DNA from: Cupriavidus necator A5-1
GTDB lineage: Bacteria > Pseudomonadota > Gammaproteobacteria > Burkholderiales > Burkholderiaceae
Direction of reading: 5' to 3'
NCBI RefSeq assembly: GCF_000744095.1
Contig: NZ_JQLI01000001.1
Location: forward strand, 1,860,001 to 1,924,000
DNA: 64,000 bases
The notes beneath the pieces are model-generated. The model did no database searches and was not told the DNA's origin. It saw only the letters and a program-made list of their open reading frames with translations. Below, one piece after another: positions 41,287-49,966 of this stretch; the first letter of the stretch is position 1, and each line of letters begins with the position of its first letter. The position numbers and the translations under genes were made by a program.

Positions 41287-42225
41287 TCAGCCGCACGAAT
41301 TTCGTTGCTGGCGTTCGCCCACCGTAACCGAGCACTCGCTGCGCTCGCCACCCCGGATCAGCCCGATCTTCAGCAACTGTCCGATACGGTCGCCGCCAAG
41401 TGCGGCATGCACGTCGTCCGTGTCGCGGCATGGCTTGCCATCCAGTTCGACCAGCACATCCCCGATCAGGACCCCGGCTTGCTCCGCGGGCCCGCCCGGC
41501 GCAACCGATACCACCAGCAGCCCGCGCCCGGACGCCAGATTCAGCTTCGTCATCCAGGTCTCTGACAGGTTCACCGGCTGCGTGCCCACGCCAAGGTAGC
41601 CGTGCGAGACACGTCCTTTGCTTAGCAGTTCGCCGCTCACGCGCGCCACGGTCATTGCCGGAATCAGCATGCCAGCGCCAGGCGCGAGCCCCGATGTGCA
41701 CAGGCCCATGACCCGCCCCTGCATATCCGCCACGGCCGCGCCGGAGAAGCCGGGGCGCAGGCCGCCGTCCAGCCGCACGAAGGCGTCGAACTGCCCGCCC
41801 CGCCAGGTACGCCATGGACCGCCAGCAGTCCCGACGACGCCGAAATCCGCGCTGGTGCCGAGCCGGTCCACTCGCGCCACCGCGAGCACCAGATGCCCTG
41901 CTTTGAGGGAGTGCGCATCACCGGTCTCGACCGGGTTCAACGCCACGCCATCGAGCCTCAGTACGGCCAGGTCGGTGCCAAGGTCCCGACCCGCCAGGAC
42001 GGCCGCCACGGTACGGCCATCGGCCAAGCTGACTTCAATGCCGTCTTCGTGCCTGATCGTATGCGCCGCGGTGACCACCACGCCGGGTTGCCAGATTACT
42101 CCACTGGAGGGAAAGCGGTGCCGCCCGTGCACCGCGACGACGCTCTGGCCGACGCGCTCGGCAATGGCCGCCAGGTTGGAGGAAAGATCCTGCAAGGGAT
42201 TTCCGCTGGGGGTTGAGGTTTCCAT
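41287..42225 (-). CDS. Trypsin-like serine protease with PDZ domain (S1C/HtrA type)
   Basis: A 312-aa protein. The start at 42225 (METSTPSGNPLQDL) follows AGGAG by 8 bp; a longer open frame exists. The catalytic triad is visible: His in VVTAAHTIRH, Asp in LGTDLAVLRL and Ser in RPGFSGAAVAD. A PDZ domain is C-terminal (GYLGVGTQPVNL, GLLVVSVAPGGPAEQAGVLI). There is no signal peptide or membrane anchor, so it may be cytosolic, which is unusual for HtrA proteins. The operon with the LuxR regulator suggests a stress or signal-controlled protease. Confidence 0.85.
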   Translation of the reverse strand: METSTPSGNPLQDLSSNLAAIAERVGQSVVAVHGRHRFPSSGVIWQPGVVVTAAHTIRHEDGIEVSLADGRTVAAVLAGRDLGTDLAVLRLDGVALNPVETGDAHSLKAGHLVLAVARVDRLGTSADFGVVGTAGGPWRTWRGGQFDAFVRLDGGLRPGFSGAAVADMQGRVMGLCTSGLAPGAGMLIPAMTVARVSGELLSKGRVSHGYLGVGTQPVNLSETWMTKLNLASGRGLLVVSVAPGGPAEQAGVLIGDVLVELDGKPCRDTDDVHAALGGDRIGQLLKIGLIRGGERSECSVTVGERQQRNSCG

Positions 42226-42425
42226 GATGATGACTCCTGCCATTTGCCACGTGAATCGATGCTTCGCGCGCCCGGCCAGCCTGAGGATGCCAGGCACGCA
42301 AGCGCAGTGGCTTCACAATGACAGGCGCGCGACGGCCGCGCACCACCCTAATGGGTGGCTGGCGCAGGGGGGCGGCTTGCGCGCGGAGGGCAGGTAGATG
42401 GAATTGCGATGGCCAAGGATCATGT

Positions 42426-43304
42426 TTACGGCACGGCTCTTGCCCCCGACTGTACCCAGGAGAAAAAGCGCGCGACAGCGGGATCGTGACGTCGCCGCTC
42501 CGGGCAGACGAGGAAGTGCTTTCTTCCCGTCGAAACGATCTCTGGGAACGGTGCGATGAGTCGGCCCGACGCGAGATCTTCTCCCACGAATTCCGGCTGC
42601 GCAATGCAGACACCCAGACCCTCGAGTGCGGCCTGGTACATCAACAGCGAGAAGCTGAATTCGATCTGGTTTGCTGGCTGCAAGTCCGGCACCTCCATGA
42701 GCTTGAGCCAAAGCGGCCAGTCCTCAGGACGGTTGGCGCTGTGAAGCAGGGTCATCGACTCCAGTTCGACCAGCCGCGGCTTGCGCTTGCCCCATAGCCT
42801 TGGCGAGCAAACCAGGATTCCGGTTTCATCCATGACGGAGATGGCATGCAGCCCTGGATCCGGCTCCGCCGAACGCTGCATCCCGATGTCGACATCCTCG
42901 GACTCGAAGTCCACGGGCTGCACGCTGGTGTTGATCCGCAATTCAAGCTGCGGGTGGAGTACCTGGAACCCTGGCAGCCGAGGCATCAGCCACTTCATCG
43001 CGAACGTGGGCGGCACCTTGAACTGCAATGCCTGACTGCCGCCGCGCGAAATCTGCTGCAGCACCCGTTCCAGCGCAGTGAAACTGCGCTGGCAAGCCGC
43101 AGCCAGCAACTCCCCATGTGGCGTGAGCCGCAAGGTCCGACCGCTGCGTTCCACCAGGCGCTTGCCTACGCGTTCCTCAAGCTGGGACACCTGCTGGCTG
43201 ACCGCGCTCTGCGAGACATGCAGCGCCTCGGCGGCGCGGGTGAAGCTCAGGTGTTCGGCGACTTTCTCGAACGCGCGCAAGGCTGTGAGTGGAAGGGATG
43301 ACAT
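42426..43304 (-). CDS. LysR-family regulator (GcvA type) of the fused aconitase operon
   Basis: A 292-aa LysR protein of the GcvA subgroup. The winged helix reads SLPLTALRAFEKVAEHLSFT, HVSQSAVSQQVSQLEERVGK. The GcvA-type effector domain includes LQFKVPPTFAMKWLMPRLPG. It is divergent from the dehydratase gene at 43411 across 106 bp that contain repeats and a LysR-type dyad. It is predicted to control the dehydratase and Bug receptor. Confidence 0.88.
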   Translation of the reverse strand: MSSLPLTALRAFEKVAEHLSFTRAAEALHVSQSAVSQQVSQLEERVGKRLVERSGRTLRLTPHGELLAAACQRSFTALERVLQQISRGGSQALQFKVPPTFAMKWLMPRLPGFQVLHPQLELRINTSVQPVDFESEDVDIGMQRSAEPDPGLHAISVMDETGILVCSPRLWGKRKPRLVELESMTLLHSANRPEDWPLWLKLMEVPDLQPANQIEFSFSLLMYQAALEGLGVCIAQPEFVGEDLASGRLIAPFPEIVSTGRKHFLVCPERRRHDPAVARFFSWVQSGARAVP

Positions 43305-43310
43305 TAGCTG

Positions 43311-43407
43311 AACTTATAGCATATGAGGAGCGCTAACTTGTAGAAAAGGAGCGCGGCAACAAAAATACCAAGCGAGTCACAGTACTTTAACTTATGAAAG
43401 GAGCGCG
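43311..43407. promoter_or_regulatory. Divergent LysR/dehydratase control region with three AACTT..GGAGCGC repeats
   Basis: Three related units occur: 43311-43333, 43335-43355 and 43389-43407. Each begins AACTT(A/G)T and ends GGAGCGC. The first contains the dyad CTTATAGCATATGAG (43313-43327), which fits a T-N11-A LysR box. The third unit contains the ribosome site (AAGGAG) of the dehydratase TTG start, so regulation could reach translation. Confidence 0.5.
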
Positions 43408-43410
43408 CAG

Positions 43411-45360
43411 TTGTCCACTGTTCCCCACCGCCTGCGCTTCAACGGCCGCATTCTCTTCCTGTCACAGGATGCCCAAGTCGTGAAGCGGCAGTTCTCCGGC
43501 CAGGATGTTTCGCTCGAAGAGGCGCTGCCGTTACGCACGGACGTCTCCACCGACGAGATCACCCCGGCCTGGATCTGTTACCACTACGACGAACAACTTG
43601 GCGAGTTCCCCTACCTTGGCCTGAAGTGCGGCGAAGCCCTTCCGGTTACCGCTGGCAGCGTCAGGGCAGGCGGCTTCGCCGTCACGGTCGCAGGGCGGCG
43701 CTATGGCAAAGGGTCCTCCCGCGAAGCCAGCCCCTATGCCGAGTGGTGCGCAGGCATCCGCCTCGTCATCGCAGAGAGCTTCGAACGGATCTACCGCCAG
43801 AATTGCCGCAACCTTGGTATCCTGACCTCCACCGATTTCGGCCTCATCAACCGCATTCGCCGCGGCGAGTCTATTCCGATCGAGGAGTTCACCCGTGGTG
43901 AGGATGAACTGACTGCCGAGCTGATACGCCGAGGCGGGTTATTCAACCTGATGCGGGCACGCCAGCAGGGCTGGGCGCCCGCGGCGCGGTCCAGCGGGCC
44001 GAGGCCGATGACGTACGCGGAGAAAATCATCGCGCGCGCCAGTGGCGGTCAGCCGGTGCGCCCCGGCGAGCCCGTGTTCGCGAGGACCGACTGGCGCTAT
44101 GCGCATGAGTACAGCTCGCCGCTCGCCATCGTCGCGCTGGAGCGTGAAATGGCTGGCCAGGTGGTGCTCCGCGACCCAACCTCGATCGTCTTCTTCTCGG
44201 ACCATCTGACCTTCATCCATCGCAGCATGCCGCCCGAGCGCCGCAAGCTGGGCTTGCTCGACCTGGCGCAAGCCATGGCGAAAGTTCAGCAGCGCTTTTG
44301 CGACCAGCACGGCCTGAAGCTGCACGGCTTCCTGCAAGACCGTGAGGGCTCCGAGGGCATCAGCCACTCGATCATGGCCGAGCGCTACGTCCTGCCTGGG
44401 CAGGTGGCCATCGGCACCGACTCGCATACGCCGCACTGTGGCGCGCTCGGCGCGTTTGCCTTCGGTGCAGGCTCCACTGAAATGGCTGCTGCCTGGATGA
44501 CGGGCGAGGTCCCGATGCGGGTACCCAGGACCTGTCGAGTCCGGCTGACTGGTCGCCTGCCCATCGGCGTCGAAGCCAAGGACATCGCCCTGCACCTGCT
44601 ACGCACGCCTTACGTTCGCGATGGCCACGCAATCGGGCAAGTCTTCGAGTACACCGGCGAGGCCTTGGTCGGATTGCCGACCGATGAGCGCGCCACGTTG
44701 ACGAACATGGTGGCGGAAATGGGCGGCATCACGGGCCTCGTCGCGCCCGACGAGGAGACACGCCGCTTCCTGAGCGAACGCCGTGGCATTGATTTCCAGA
44801 TCGAGTCCTGGATGCGCAGCGACGAGGATGCCGAGGTCGCGCACACGATCGAGATCGACTGCGCAGCGCTGCAACCGATGCTGGCCCGGCCCGGCGACCC
44901 CGGTAGCGGCTTGAGCATTGCCGAACTGGACGAAGCTGTATGCATCGACATTGCCTATGGCGGTTCGTGCACGGGTGGAAAGCGTGAGGATCTGCGCCAC
45001 TGCCATGAAGTGCTGGCCTGGGCCGTCGAACGTGGCATGAAGGTGGCACCAGGAGTGCGTTTCATCCTCCAGTTCGGCAGCCAGGACGTGCGCAATTTCT
45101 GCATGCAGCAGGGCATGCTTGACGTGTTCGCGCGGGCTGGCGTGGAACTGATCGAGCCGGGCTGCGGCGCGTGTGTCAATGCCGGACCAGGCGTTTCCGA
45201 GCGAGCCGATCAGGTCACCGTCAGTTCCATTAACCGCAATTTCCCAGGCCGTTCCGGTCCAGGGAAGGTCTGGCTGGCGAGCCCGGCCACGGTGGCAGCA
45301 AGTGCCGTCGCCGGTCGCATCACGAGCTTCGGGCAATTACGCGCCTCGTTTGATCAGTAA
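43411..45360 (+). CDS. Aconitase-family hydro-lyase, swivel domain first (LeuD-LeuC-like fusion)
   Basis: A 649-aa protein with a TTG start (AAGGAGCGCGCAG upstream). The N-terminal part is the swivel domain (LeuD/aconitase domain 4): DVSTDEITPAW, YGKGSSR (98-104), AGIRLVIAESFERIYRQNC. From about 200 the catalytic LeuC-like part follows: DSH motif D337-H339 (IGTDSHTPHCGALGAFAFG), and iron-sulfur ligands C520 (GGSCTGG) and C585/C588 (EPGCGACVNAG). The order swivel-then-catalytic is that of AcnB without its HEAT domain, opposite to AcnA. It should isomerise or hydrate a tricarboxylic or hydroxy diacid. With the following Bug receptor and LysR it forms a catabolic cassette; the substrate is unknown. 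Confidence 0.88.
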   Translation: MSTVPHRLRFNGRILFLSQDAQVVKRQFSGQDVSLEEALPLRTDVSTDEITPAWICYHYDEQLGEFPYLGLKCGEALPVTAGSVRAGGFAVTVAGRRYGKGSSREASPYAEWCAGIRLVIAESFERIYRQNCRNLGILTSTDFGLINRIRRGESIPIEEFTRGEDELTAELIRRGGLFNLMRARQQGWAPAARSSGPRPMTYAEKIIARASGGQPVRPGEPVFARTDWRYAHEYSSPLAIVALEREMAGQVVLRDPTSIVFFSDHLTFIHRSMPPERRKLGLLDLAQAMAKVQQRFCDQHGLKLHGFLQDREGSEGISHSIMAERYVLPGQVAIGTDSHTPHCGALGAFAFGAGSTEMAAAWMTGEVPMRVPRTCRVRLTGRLPIGVEAKDIALHLLRTPYVRDGHAIGQVFEYTGEALVGLPTDERATLTNMVAEMGGITGLVAPDEETRRFLSERRGIDFQIESWMRSDEDAEVAHTIEIDCAALQPMLARPGDPGSGLSIAELDEAVCIDIAYGGSCTGGKREDLRHCHEVLAWAVERGMKVAPGVRFILQFGSQDVRNFCMQQGMLDVFARAGVELIEPGCGACVNAGPGVSERADQVTVSSINRNFPGRSGPGKVWLASPATVAASAVAGRITSFGQLRASFDQ

Positions 45361-45399
45361 TGCGGCGCCACAAAACGACAAAATACTCAGGAGACAAGC

Positions 45400-46374
45400 A
45401 TGTCATCGATCAGTCGGCGTCACTTCATCGGCGGCTTGGCCGCCGCAGCGGCTCTGGTCGCGTTGCCGAGGCATGTGTCAGCGCAGGGCACTCCCTTGCG
45501 CGTCATCGTTCCCGCGAGTGCCGGCTCGGGGCAGGACGTGATGGTCCGCTCCGCGCAGCGCGCGATGAGCAAGTCGTTGGGGCGCCCGGTGGTGGTGGAG
45601 AACCTTCCGGGTTCCGGCGGCATCATTGGCACGCAACAGCTTGTCAAAGCTGCGCCGGACGGCAACACGATTGCCTTTGTCTCGAACAACCACGTAGTCA
45701 ATCCGGCCGTCTACAAGAAGATGCCGTATGACAGCCTGAAAGACATCACGCCGATCGCGATTTTGGCCGAAACGCCGTTCTTGCTCGTGGTCAATCCCAA
45801 GCGGCTGCCAGCCGCCAACGCCAGGGAACTAGTTGCCCTGATCAAGGCGAAACCGGACCATTACAACTTCGCCTCCTCCGGCAACGGCACGATTCTCCAC
45901 CTTGCTGCGGAGATGTTCCTGGACGGAGCCGGGCTGAAGGCACGCCATATCCCCTACAAGGGGGTGGGAGCGATGATTACCGACCTGATCGGCGGGCAGG
46001 TCGATTTCGGTGTGCTGGCCGTGCCCGCTGTGCAGCCGCACCTGAAGGCCGGGACCTTGCGTGCGGTGGCAGCGACCGGTGGCACGCGGGTGCCTTCGCT
46101 GGCAAGCATCCCGACGCTCCAGGAGCAGGGCCTCAACGTGACCGTGGGCGGCTGGCTCGCCGCGATCGGCCCCGCCGGGCTTGCCCCCGCGCAAGTGAAG
46201 CGACTGCACGACGACATCGTGGCTGCCTGGACCTCACCAGAGGTGAAGAAGGCCATGGCCGAGCAGGAAAACATCCTCCGCCCCACCACGCCGGAGGCGG
46301 CGGCAGCGCTCTTCGGGCAAGAGCAGGCGCGCTACGCAGTACTAGTTCGCAAAGCCGGGGTGACGCTGGATTGA
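45400..46374 (+). CDS. Bug-family receptor with Tat signal
   Basis: A 324-aa periplasmic Bug receptor. The N-terminus SSISRRHFIGGLAAAAALVA has the twin-arginine pattern SRRxFI plus a hydrophobic stretch, so export may be by Tat. Family signatures: LRVIVPASAGSGQDVMVR, RPVVVENLPGSGG, PDGNTIAFVS, FASSGNGTILH, HIPYKGVGAMITDLIGG. It follows the fused aconitase by 39 bp in the same operon. Its ligand is probably the substrate of that enzyme, a tricarboxylate or diacid. Confidence 0.92.
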   Translation: MSSISRRHFIGGLAAAAALVALPRHVSAQGTPLRVIVPASAGSGQDVMVRSAQRAMSKSLGRPVVVENLPGSGGIIGTQQLVKAAPDGNTIAFVSNNHVVNPAVYKKMPYDSLKDITPIAILAETPFLLVVNPKRLPAANARELVALIKAKPDHYNFASSGNGTILHLAAEMFLDGAGLKARHIPYKGVGAMITDLIGGQVDFGVLAVPAVQPHLKAGTLRAVAATGGTRVPSLASIPTLQEQGLNVTVGGWLAAIGPAGLAPAQVKRLHDDIVAAWTSPEVKKAMAEQENILRPTTPEAAAALFGQEQARYAVLVRKAGVTLD

Positions 46375-46419
46375 AGGTGCCGCCACTGACGACGCCCACG
46401 CCATCTGTAGGAGAACGCA

Positions 46420-46649
46420 ATGGCCGCGCCGCAGTGGACGAGTGAGAGTCCGTTGCCTGGGGGTCCAACGAAAGTTCTCGAAGGCGACTGGCAGCCGCAT
46501 CGTCTCGTTATCGCGTCGAGTTCCCGGACATGGATTCCTTAATGGCTTGGTATGACTCGCCAGAGTACGCCCGCCTCAAGGCGATTCGTGAACAATGCGC
46601 GACGACAAGAATTATCGCTCTGGAAGGGGTTGCGGCTGTAACCGCATAG
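46420..46649 (+). pseudogene. DUF1330 protein remnant, frameshifted
   Basis: An ATG at 46420 with GGAGAA upstream starts a frame that reads into the second half of a DUF1330 protein (GGPTKVLEGDWQPHRLVI), then shifts near 46520. The rest is in another frame: VEFPDMDSLMAWYDSPEYAR, then LKAIREQCATTRIIALEG, ending at the TAG 46647-46649. The N-terminal ~35 residues of the family are missing or replaced by unrelated codons. DUF1330 proteins are about 95 aa with unknown function. It is the last gene of the aconitase-Bug operon. Confidence 0.75.
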
Positions 46650-46757
46650 GAAGTCGACTTGGGCGGAAGCGTTGCCGGTGTCAGTCCCCAGTCGAAAAGC
46701 AGTCCTTCGCTCATGAACGGTCCTTCGCCGGGTCGAACCGGATTGGGCATCGCGCGC

Positions 46758-46816
46758 GTCGAAATCTCTGCCCACTTCCGCAAGTAGATCCGAACACGCG
46801 GGGCCGGCAAACGCCA
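46758..46816 (+). repeat. 59-bp dispersed repeat, copy A
   Basis: 54 of 59 positions are identical to 62062-62120 on the same strand (shared core AAGTAGATCCGAACACGCGG). The homology fades outside this core. No coding function is evident; in the minus frame both copies encode a similar peptide (APRVRIYLRK), but neither gene context is convincing. Confidence 0.7.
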
Positions 46817-46947
46817 ACTGGCATCAACGATGCTGCCATGAATCAACCCGACTGGGTGCGAGTTCATCATTGAAACACCCTTAAATGTGACAGCGGTGTA
46901 GACACTATGGCGGATGTCGATTCAGTGGCCATCGTCCAGCATTGAAT

Positions 46948-46974
46948 ATGCGGGGCGGGTGTCTGGCCCCGCAT
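46948..46974. terminator. Hairpin ATGCGGGGC-N9-GCCCCGCAT
   Basis: A perfect 9-bp stem with a 9-nt loop followed by TTACT. It is 20 bp upstream of the rho-independent terminator and may be part of a tandem termination region. Confidence 0.5.
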
Positions 46975-46994
46975 TTACTGGCCCCCGAGGCACC

Positions 46995-47020
46995 CCCCCG
47001 GACCCCGGGGGCTTCTTTTT
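46995..47020 (+). terminator. Rho-independent terminator
   Basis: CCCCCGG (46995-47001) pairs with CCGGGGG (47005-47011) across an ACC loop and is followed by CTTCTTTTT. It closes the transcript of the aconitase/Bug/DUF1330 region before ridA. Confidence 0.75.
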
Positions 47021-47200
47021 GGCATTCAATGACAGCAGCCGTAGTACCTATTCCACCTATGCCTGGCATTGGCGCACTCTCCAATTCCGCCAACATGCCA
47101 AGTAAGTTTTCTTGGGTTCGGGGGCCGACATGCCTATTGCGGGCATGAATTGGCATGTCGCTCAGAATCGATAAACCCTTCTTCGCAAAAGGTGCCGAAA

Positions 47201-47584
47201 ATGACGATTGAGTTTTTTGAAGAGACTAATGCGGCTACACGAACACTGCCGCGCTCGCTGGTGACGAAGGCCGGCGGCTTTGTGTTTGTGTCCGGCCAAG
47301 TTGCCAGGGACGAAAACGGTTACGTCATCGCAGGAGGGATAGAAGCTCAGACGCGCCAGACTATGAAAAATGTCGCTCACGCACTTGCATTGGCCGGTTG
47401 CACGCTCGAGGACGTGGTGAAGACCACGGTCTGGATCGATGACGCACGCGACTTCGATGAGTTCAATCGCGTCTACAGCGACTTTTTCCCTGGAAATAAG
47501 CCGGCGCGTTCCACAATACAGGCGAAAAACATGGTCGACACCAGGATTGAGATCGAGGTCATTGCCTATACGCCACCACGCTAA
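47201..47584 (+). CDS. RidA-family protein (reactive intermediate deaminase-like)
   Basis: A 127-aa single-domain YjgF/YER057c/UK114 (RidA) protein. The ATG at 47201 has AAGGTG upstream; the longer open frame has no signal. Motifs are GFVFVSGQVARDENG, QTMKNVAHALALAGCTLEDV, KTTVWIDDARDFDEFNRVY and the Arg-containing ARSTIQAKNM that anchors carboxylates in the trimer clefts. RidA deaminates reactive enamines or imines; other family members have other roles. It stands alone between the terminator and the LysR gene. Confidence 0.87.
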   Translation: MTIEFFEETNAATRTLPRSLVTKAGGFVFVSGQVARDENGYVIAGGIEAQTRQTMKNVAHALALAGCTLEDVVKTTVWIDDARDFDEFNRVYSDFFPGNKPARSTIQAKNMVDTRIEIEVIAYTPPR

Positions 47585-47733
47585 TCCTTACATCAGCCCG
47601 TCGAATCCGGTAGTTGCGTCTCGTATGGTTCGCAATTCTGGAACTCGATGTCTACCGAGGACATAGCGCGCGTGCTTATTCCTGTGTCAGGTCGCAGGCC
47701 CCATAGTTTGCTGTCGATGGCGAGATGACCAGA

Positions 47734-48660
47734 TCAGGTCTTGCGGCGGCGTGCGGATGTTGCCTTTGGCCCTGCGCCTTTTGACGCAACCAGCAGATCG
47801 TAGAGCAGTTTCGCCGCGGGCGGCAGCGCGCGGCCTCGCCGGGATATCAGTCCCAGCGTGCGCGTCACCCGAGGTTCCGTAAGCGGGATCGCCGCCAATG
47901 CCTTGTGGCCTTCCGGCGGTAGCGCCATCCGCGGTACCACACCAATTCCCAAGCCCGCCTGTACCAGACTCACAAGCGCAGGCACGTGGTGGACTTCACA
48001 GAACCAGCGTGGCTTGGATGGGACCTGCGCCAGGGCCTGATCAATGAGAAAGCGATTGCCGCTGCCTTGAGCGAGGGTGATGTAGTCATATTGACCGAGT
48101 TCCGACCAGTTCAGTCTCTTTCTGCTTGCAAGCGGATGGTCGACCTGGCACGCCACGACAAACGCCTCTTCCATCAGCGCCTTGAATTCGATGTCGGCCT
48201 CCTGGGTCCCGATGTAGGTCAGGCCAAAGTCGGCATTGCCGCGAGTCACCGCGAGCAGGACGTCCGCTGAAGACTCATCCATCACGCGCAGCCGGATAAG
48301 GGGGTATCGCCGATGGAATTCCGCTACGACGGACGGCAGAAAGTACCCCACCGCCGATGGAACACACGCAAACGTGACTTCGCCCGACAGCCTCTCGGCG
48401 ACATCGCGGATACCGAGCATCGCCTCTTCCAGATCGTTCAGGACATTGCGCGCCTTGGACATGAAAGCACGTCCAACGGCGGTCAACTCGATCTTCCGGG
48501 TCGTGCGGATAAAGAGCTCCACGCCAAGCGCTTCCTCAAGCTTATCGACACGCCGTGACAGTGCTGATTGCGAAAGGAAGAGTACCTCCGAAGCGGCTCG
48601 GAAACTTCCGAGGTCGGCTACGGCGAGAAAAGCACGTAAATCGGCGAGGTCGAAATTCAT
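47734..48660 (-). CDS. LysR-family regulator of the Bug/Ldh operon
   Basis: A 308-aa LysR protein. The winged helix is FDLADLRAFLAVADLGSFRA, SQSALSRRVDKLEEALG, LFIRTTRKIELTAVG. The effector domain includes VTFACVPSAVGYFLPSVVAE. It diverges from the Bug receptor gene at 48835 across 174 bp containing a dyad at 48670-48692, the expected arrangement for substrate-induced control. Confidence 0.9.
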   Translation of the reverse strand: MNFDLADLRAFLAVADLGSFRAASEVLFLSQSALSRRVDKLEEALGVELFIRTTRKIELTAVGRAFMSKARNVLNDLEEAMLGIRDVAERLSGEVTFACVPSAVGYFLPSVVAEFHRRYPLIRLRVMDESSADVLLAVTRGNADFGLTYIGTQEADIEFKALMEEAFVVACQVDHPLASRKRLNWSELGQYDYITLAQGSGNRFLIDQALAQVPSKPRWFCEVHHVPALVSLVQAGLGIGVVPRMALPPEGHKALAAIPLTEPRVTRTLGLISRRGRALPPAAKLLYDLLVASKGAGPKATSARRRKT

Positions 48661-48669
48661 GTGTCAAAC

Positions 48670-48692
48670 GCAAGAATCCATCGAATCTTTGC
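48670..48692. promoter_or_regulatory. Imperfect 23-bp dyad in the LysR/Bug spacer
   Basis: GCAA and TTGC form the outer ends and AT/AT pairs lie inside, around a centre at 48681. It lies 10 bp from the LysR start codon and 143 bp upstream of the Bug gene, a plausible LysR binding site. Confidence 0.35.
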
Positions 48693-48834
48693 ACTTTACA
48701 CGGAAATGGCTGGCGTGGATCATGGCCTCACAAATCGTTGCCAGGAGCGTGAGGCCGGCTTACGAGGGGCGGAGACACCCTCGGAGCGATGTGCCCTGGC
48801 TTGCTCACGAATTTCATCTCGATAGAAGAGCCAT

Positions 48835-49899
48835 ATGAATCTCGAAGAATCCAATACGACCACAGCGCTTGATCGTGCACGGCCACTTTCCAACACACGT
48901 CGTAAACGGCTAAGCCATAGGCTGCTCTTGGTGCTCTCCGTCGCGACGGCCTGCATGGGACTGCCGATGCCTGCGCAGGCTCAGGCTCAGGCTCAGGCGT
49001 GGACGCCAGCCAGGCCGATTCGTCTGATCGTGCCGTATGGGCCGGGAGGCAGTTCCGACGTCATCGCGCGCTCCATCGCGGCGGAAATGTCCAGGAACCT
49101 GGGGCAACAAGTCATCGTGGATAACAAGGGCGGTGGTCAAGGCATTGTTGCCATGCAAGACGCAGCACGTGCGATGCCGGATGGCTACACCATGGTGCTG
49201 GGACACGTCGGCACCTTGGCGGTCAATCCGGCCATGATGCCCCGACTGCCCTACGATCCCGAGAGGGATTACGCTCCCGTGACGCTGTTGGCCAAAGTGC
49301 CTATGGTCTTTGCGGTTGGCCCTGGCGTAAATGCCAGGTCATTGGCCGACTTCGTTTCACTGGCAAAGGCAAAACCAGGCAAATTGACCTATGGCTCGGC
49401 CGGGAACGGAAGCGCCGGTCACCTGGCCTTCGAAATGCTGAAAGTCACGGTGCACGCCGAGCTTCTACATGTCGCTTACAAGGGGACCGGTGCGCAAATG
49501 ACAGATCTGCTGGCCGGCAATATCGACGCTGCCGCAGCGGGACTTCCCGGATTTCTTCCTCACGTGAAAGCAGGCCGGTTACGCATCCTGGCCGTGGGGG
49601 CAGCCCAGCGCCTCCCTGCTATCCCTGATGTTCCTACCGTGGCAGAGCAAGGCTATCCGGGCTTTGAGAGTTCACAGTGGTTTGGACTGCTGGTTCCAGC
49701 CAGGACGCCAACTGCAGTGGTCGAGCGCTTGCATGCGGAAGCCGTGAAGGCGCTAAACAGCCCCGCGGTACGCCATCGCCTGGCTGAAGATTCCAGCACC
49801 CCGATGGGGCAAGGCCCTGAGGAATTTGCCCGATTTATCCGGACCGAACGGAATCGCTGGGGTGCCGTGGTTCGCAGCGCCAACGTTAAGGCCAACTAG
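48835..49899 (+). CDS. Bug-family solute receptor
   Basis: A 354-aa periplasmic Bug receptor with a longer N-region before the signal-peptide core (LLLVLSVATACMGLPMPAQA) and an AQAQAQAQ stretch at the cleavage side, probably a slipped short repeat. Signatures: RPIRLIVPYGPGGSSDVIAR, QQVIVDNKGGGQG, PDGYTMVLG, YGSAGNGSAGHL, HVAYKGTGAQMTDLLAG. It is the first gene of an operon with the dehydrogenase (67 bp downstream) and the binding-domain protein. Its ligand is likely a hydroxy acid oxidised by the dehydrogenase. Confidence 0.92.
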   Translation: MNLEESNTTTALDRARPLSNTRRKRLSHRLLLVLSVATACMGLPMPAQAQAQAQAWTPARPIRLIVPYGPGGSSDVIARSIAAEMSRNLGQQVIVDNKGGGQGIVAMQDAARAMPDGYTMVLGHVGTLAVNPAMMPRLPYDPERDYAPVTLLAKVPMVFAVGPGVNARSLADFVSLAKAKPGKLTYGSAGNGSAGHLAFEMLKVTVHAELLHVAYKGTGAQMTDLLAGNIDAAAAGLPGFLPHVKAGRLRILAVGAAQRLPAIPDVPTVAEQGYPGFESSQWFGLLVPARTPTAVVERLHAEAVKALNSPAVRHRLAEDSSTPMGQGPEEFARFIRTERNRWGAVVRSANVKAN

Positions 49900-49966
49900 G
49901 CATCCGGCACCCGTTCCTCCTTGTTTCAACGATCTCCTCGCTTTACGAACACAATTGGGTAACTCT

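Noticed and set aside
46508..46870. A minus-strand 120-aa frame shared in part with the repeat at 62062
   Set aside because: The similarity is only over the 59-bp repeat, and the frame crosses the DUF1330 remnant on the other strand; a DNA repeat explains it better than a gene.
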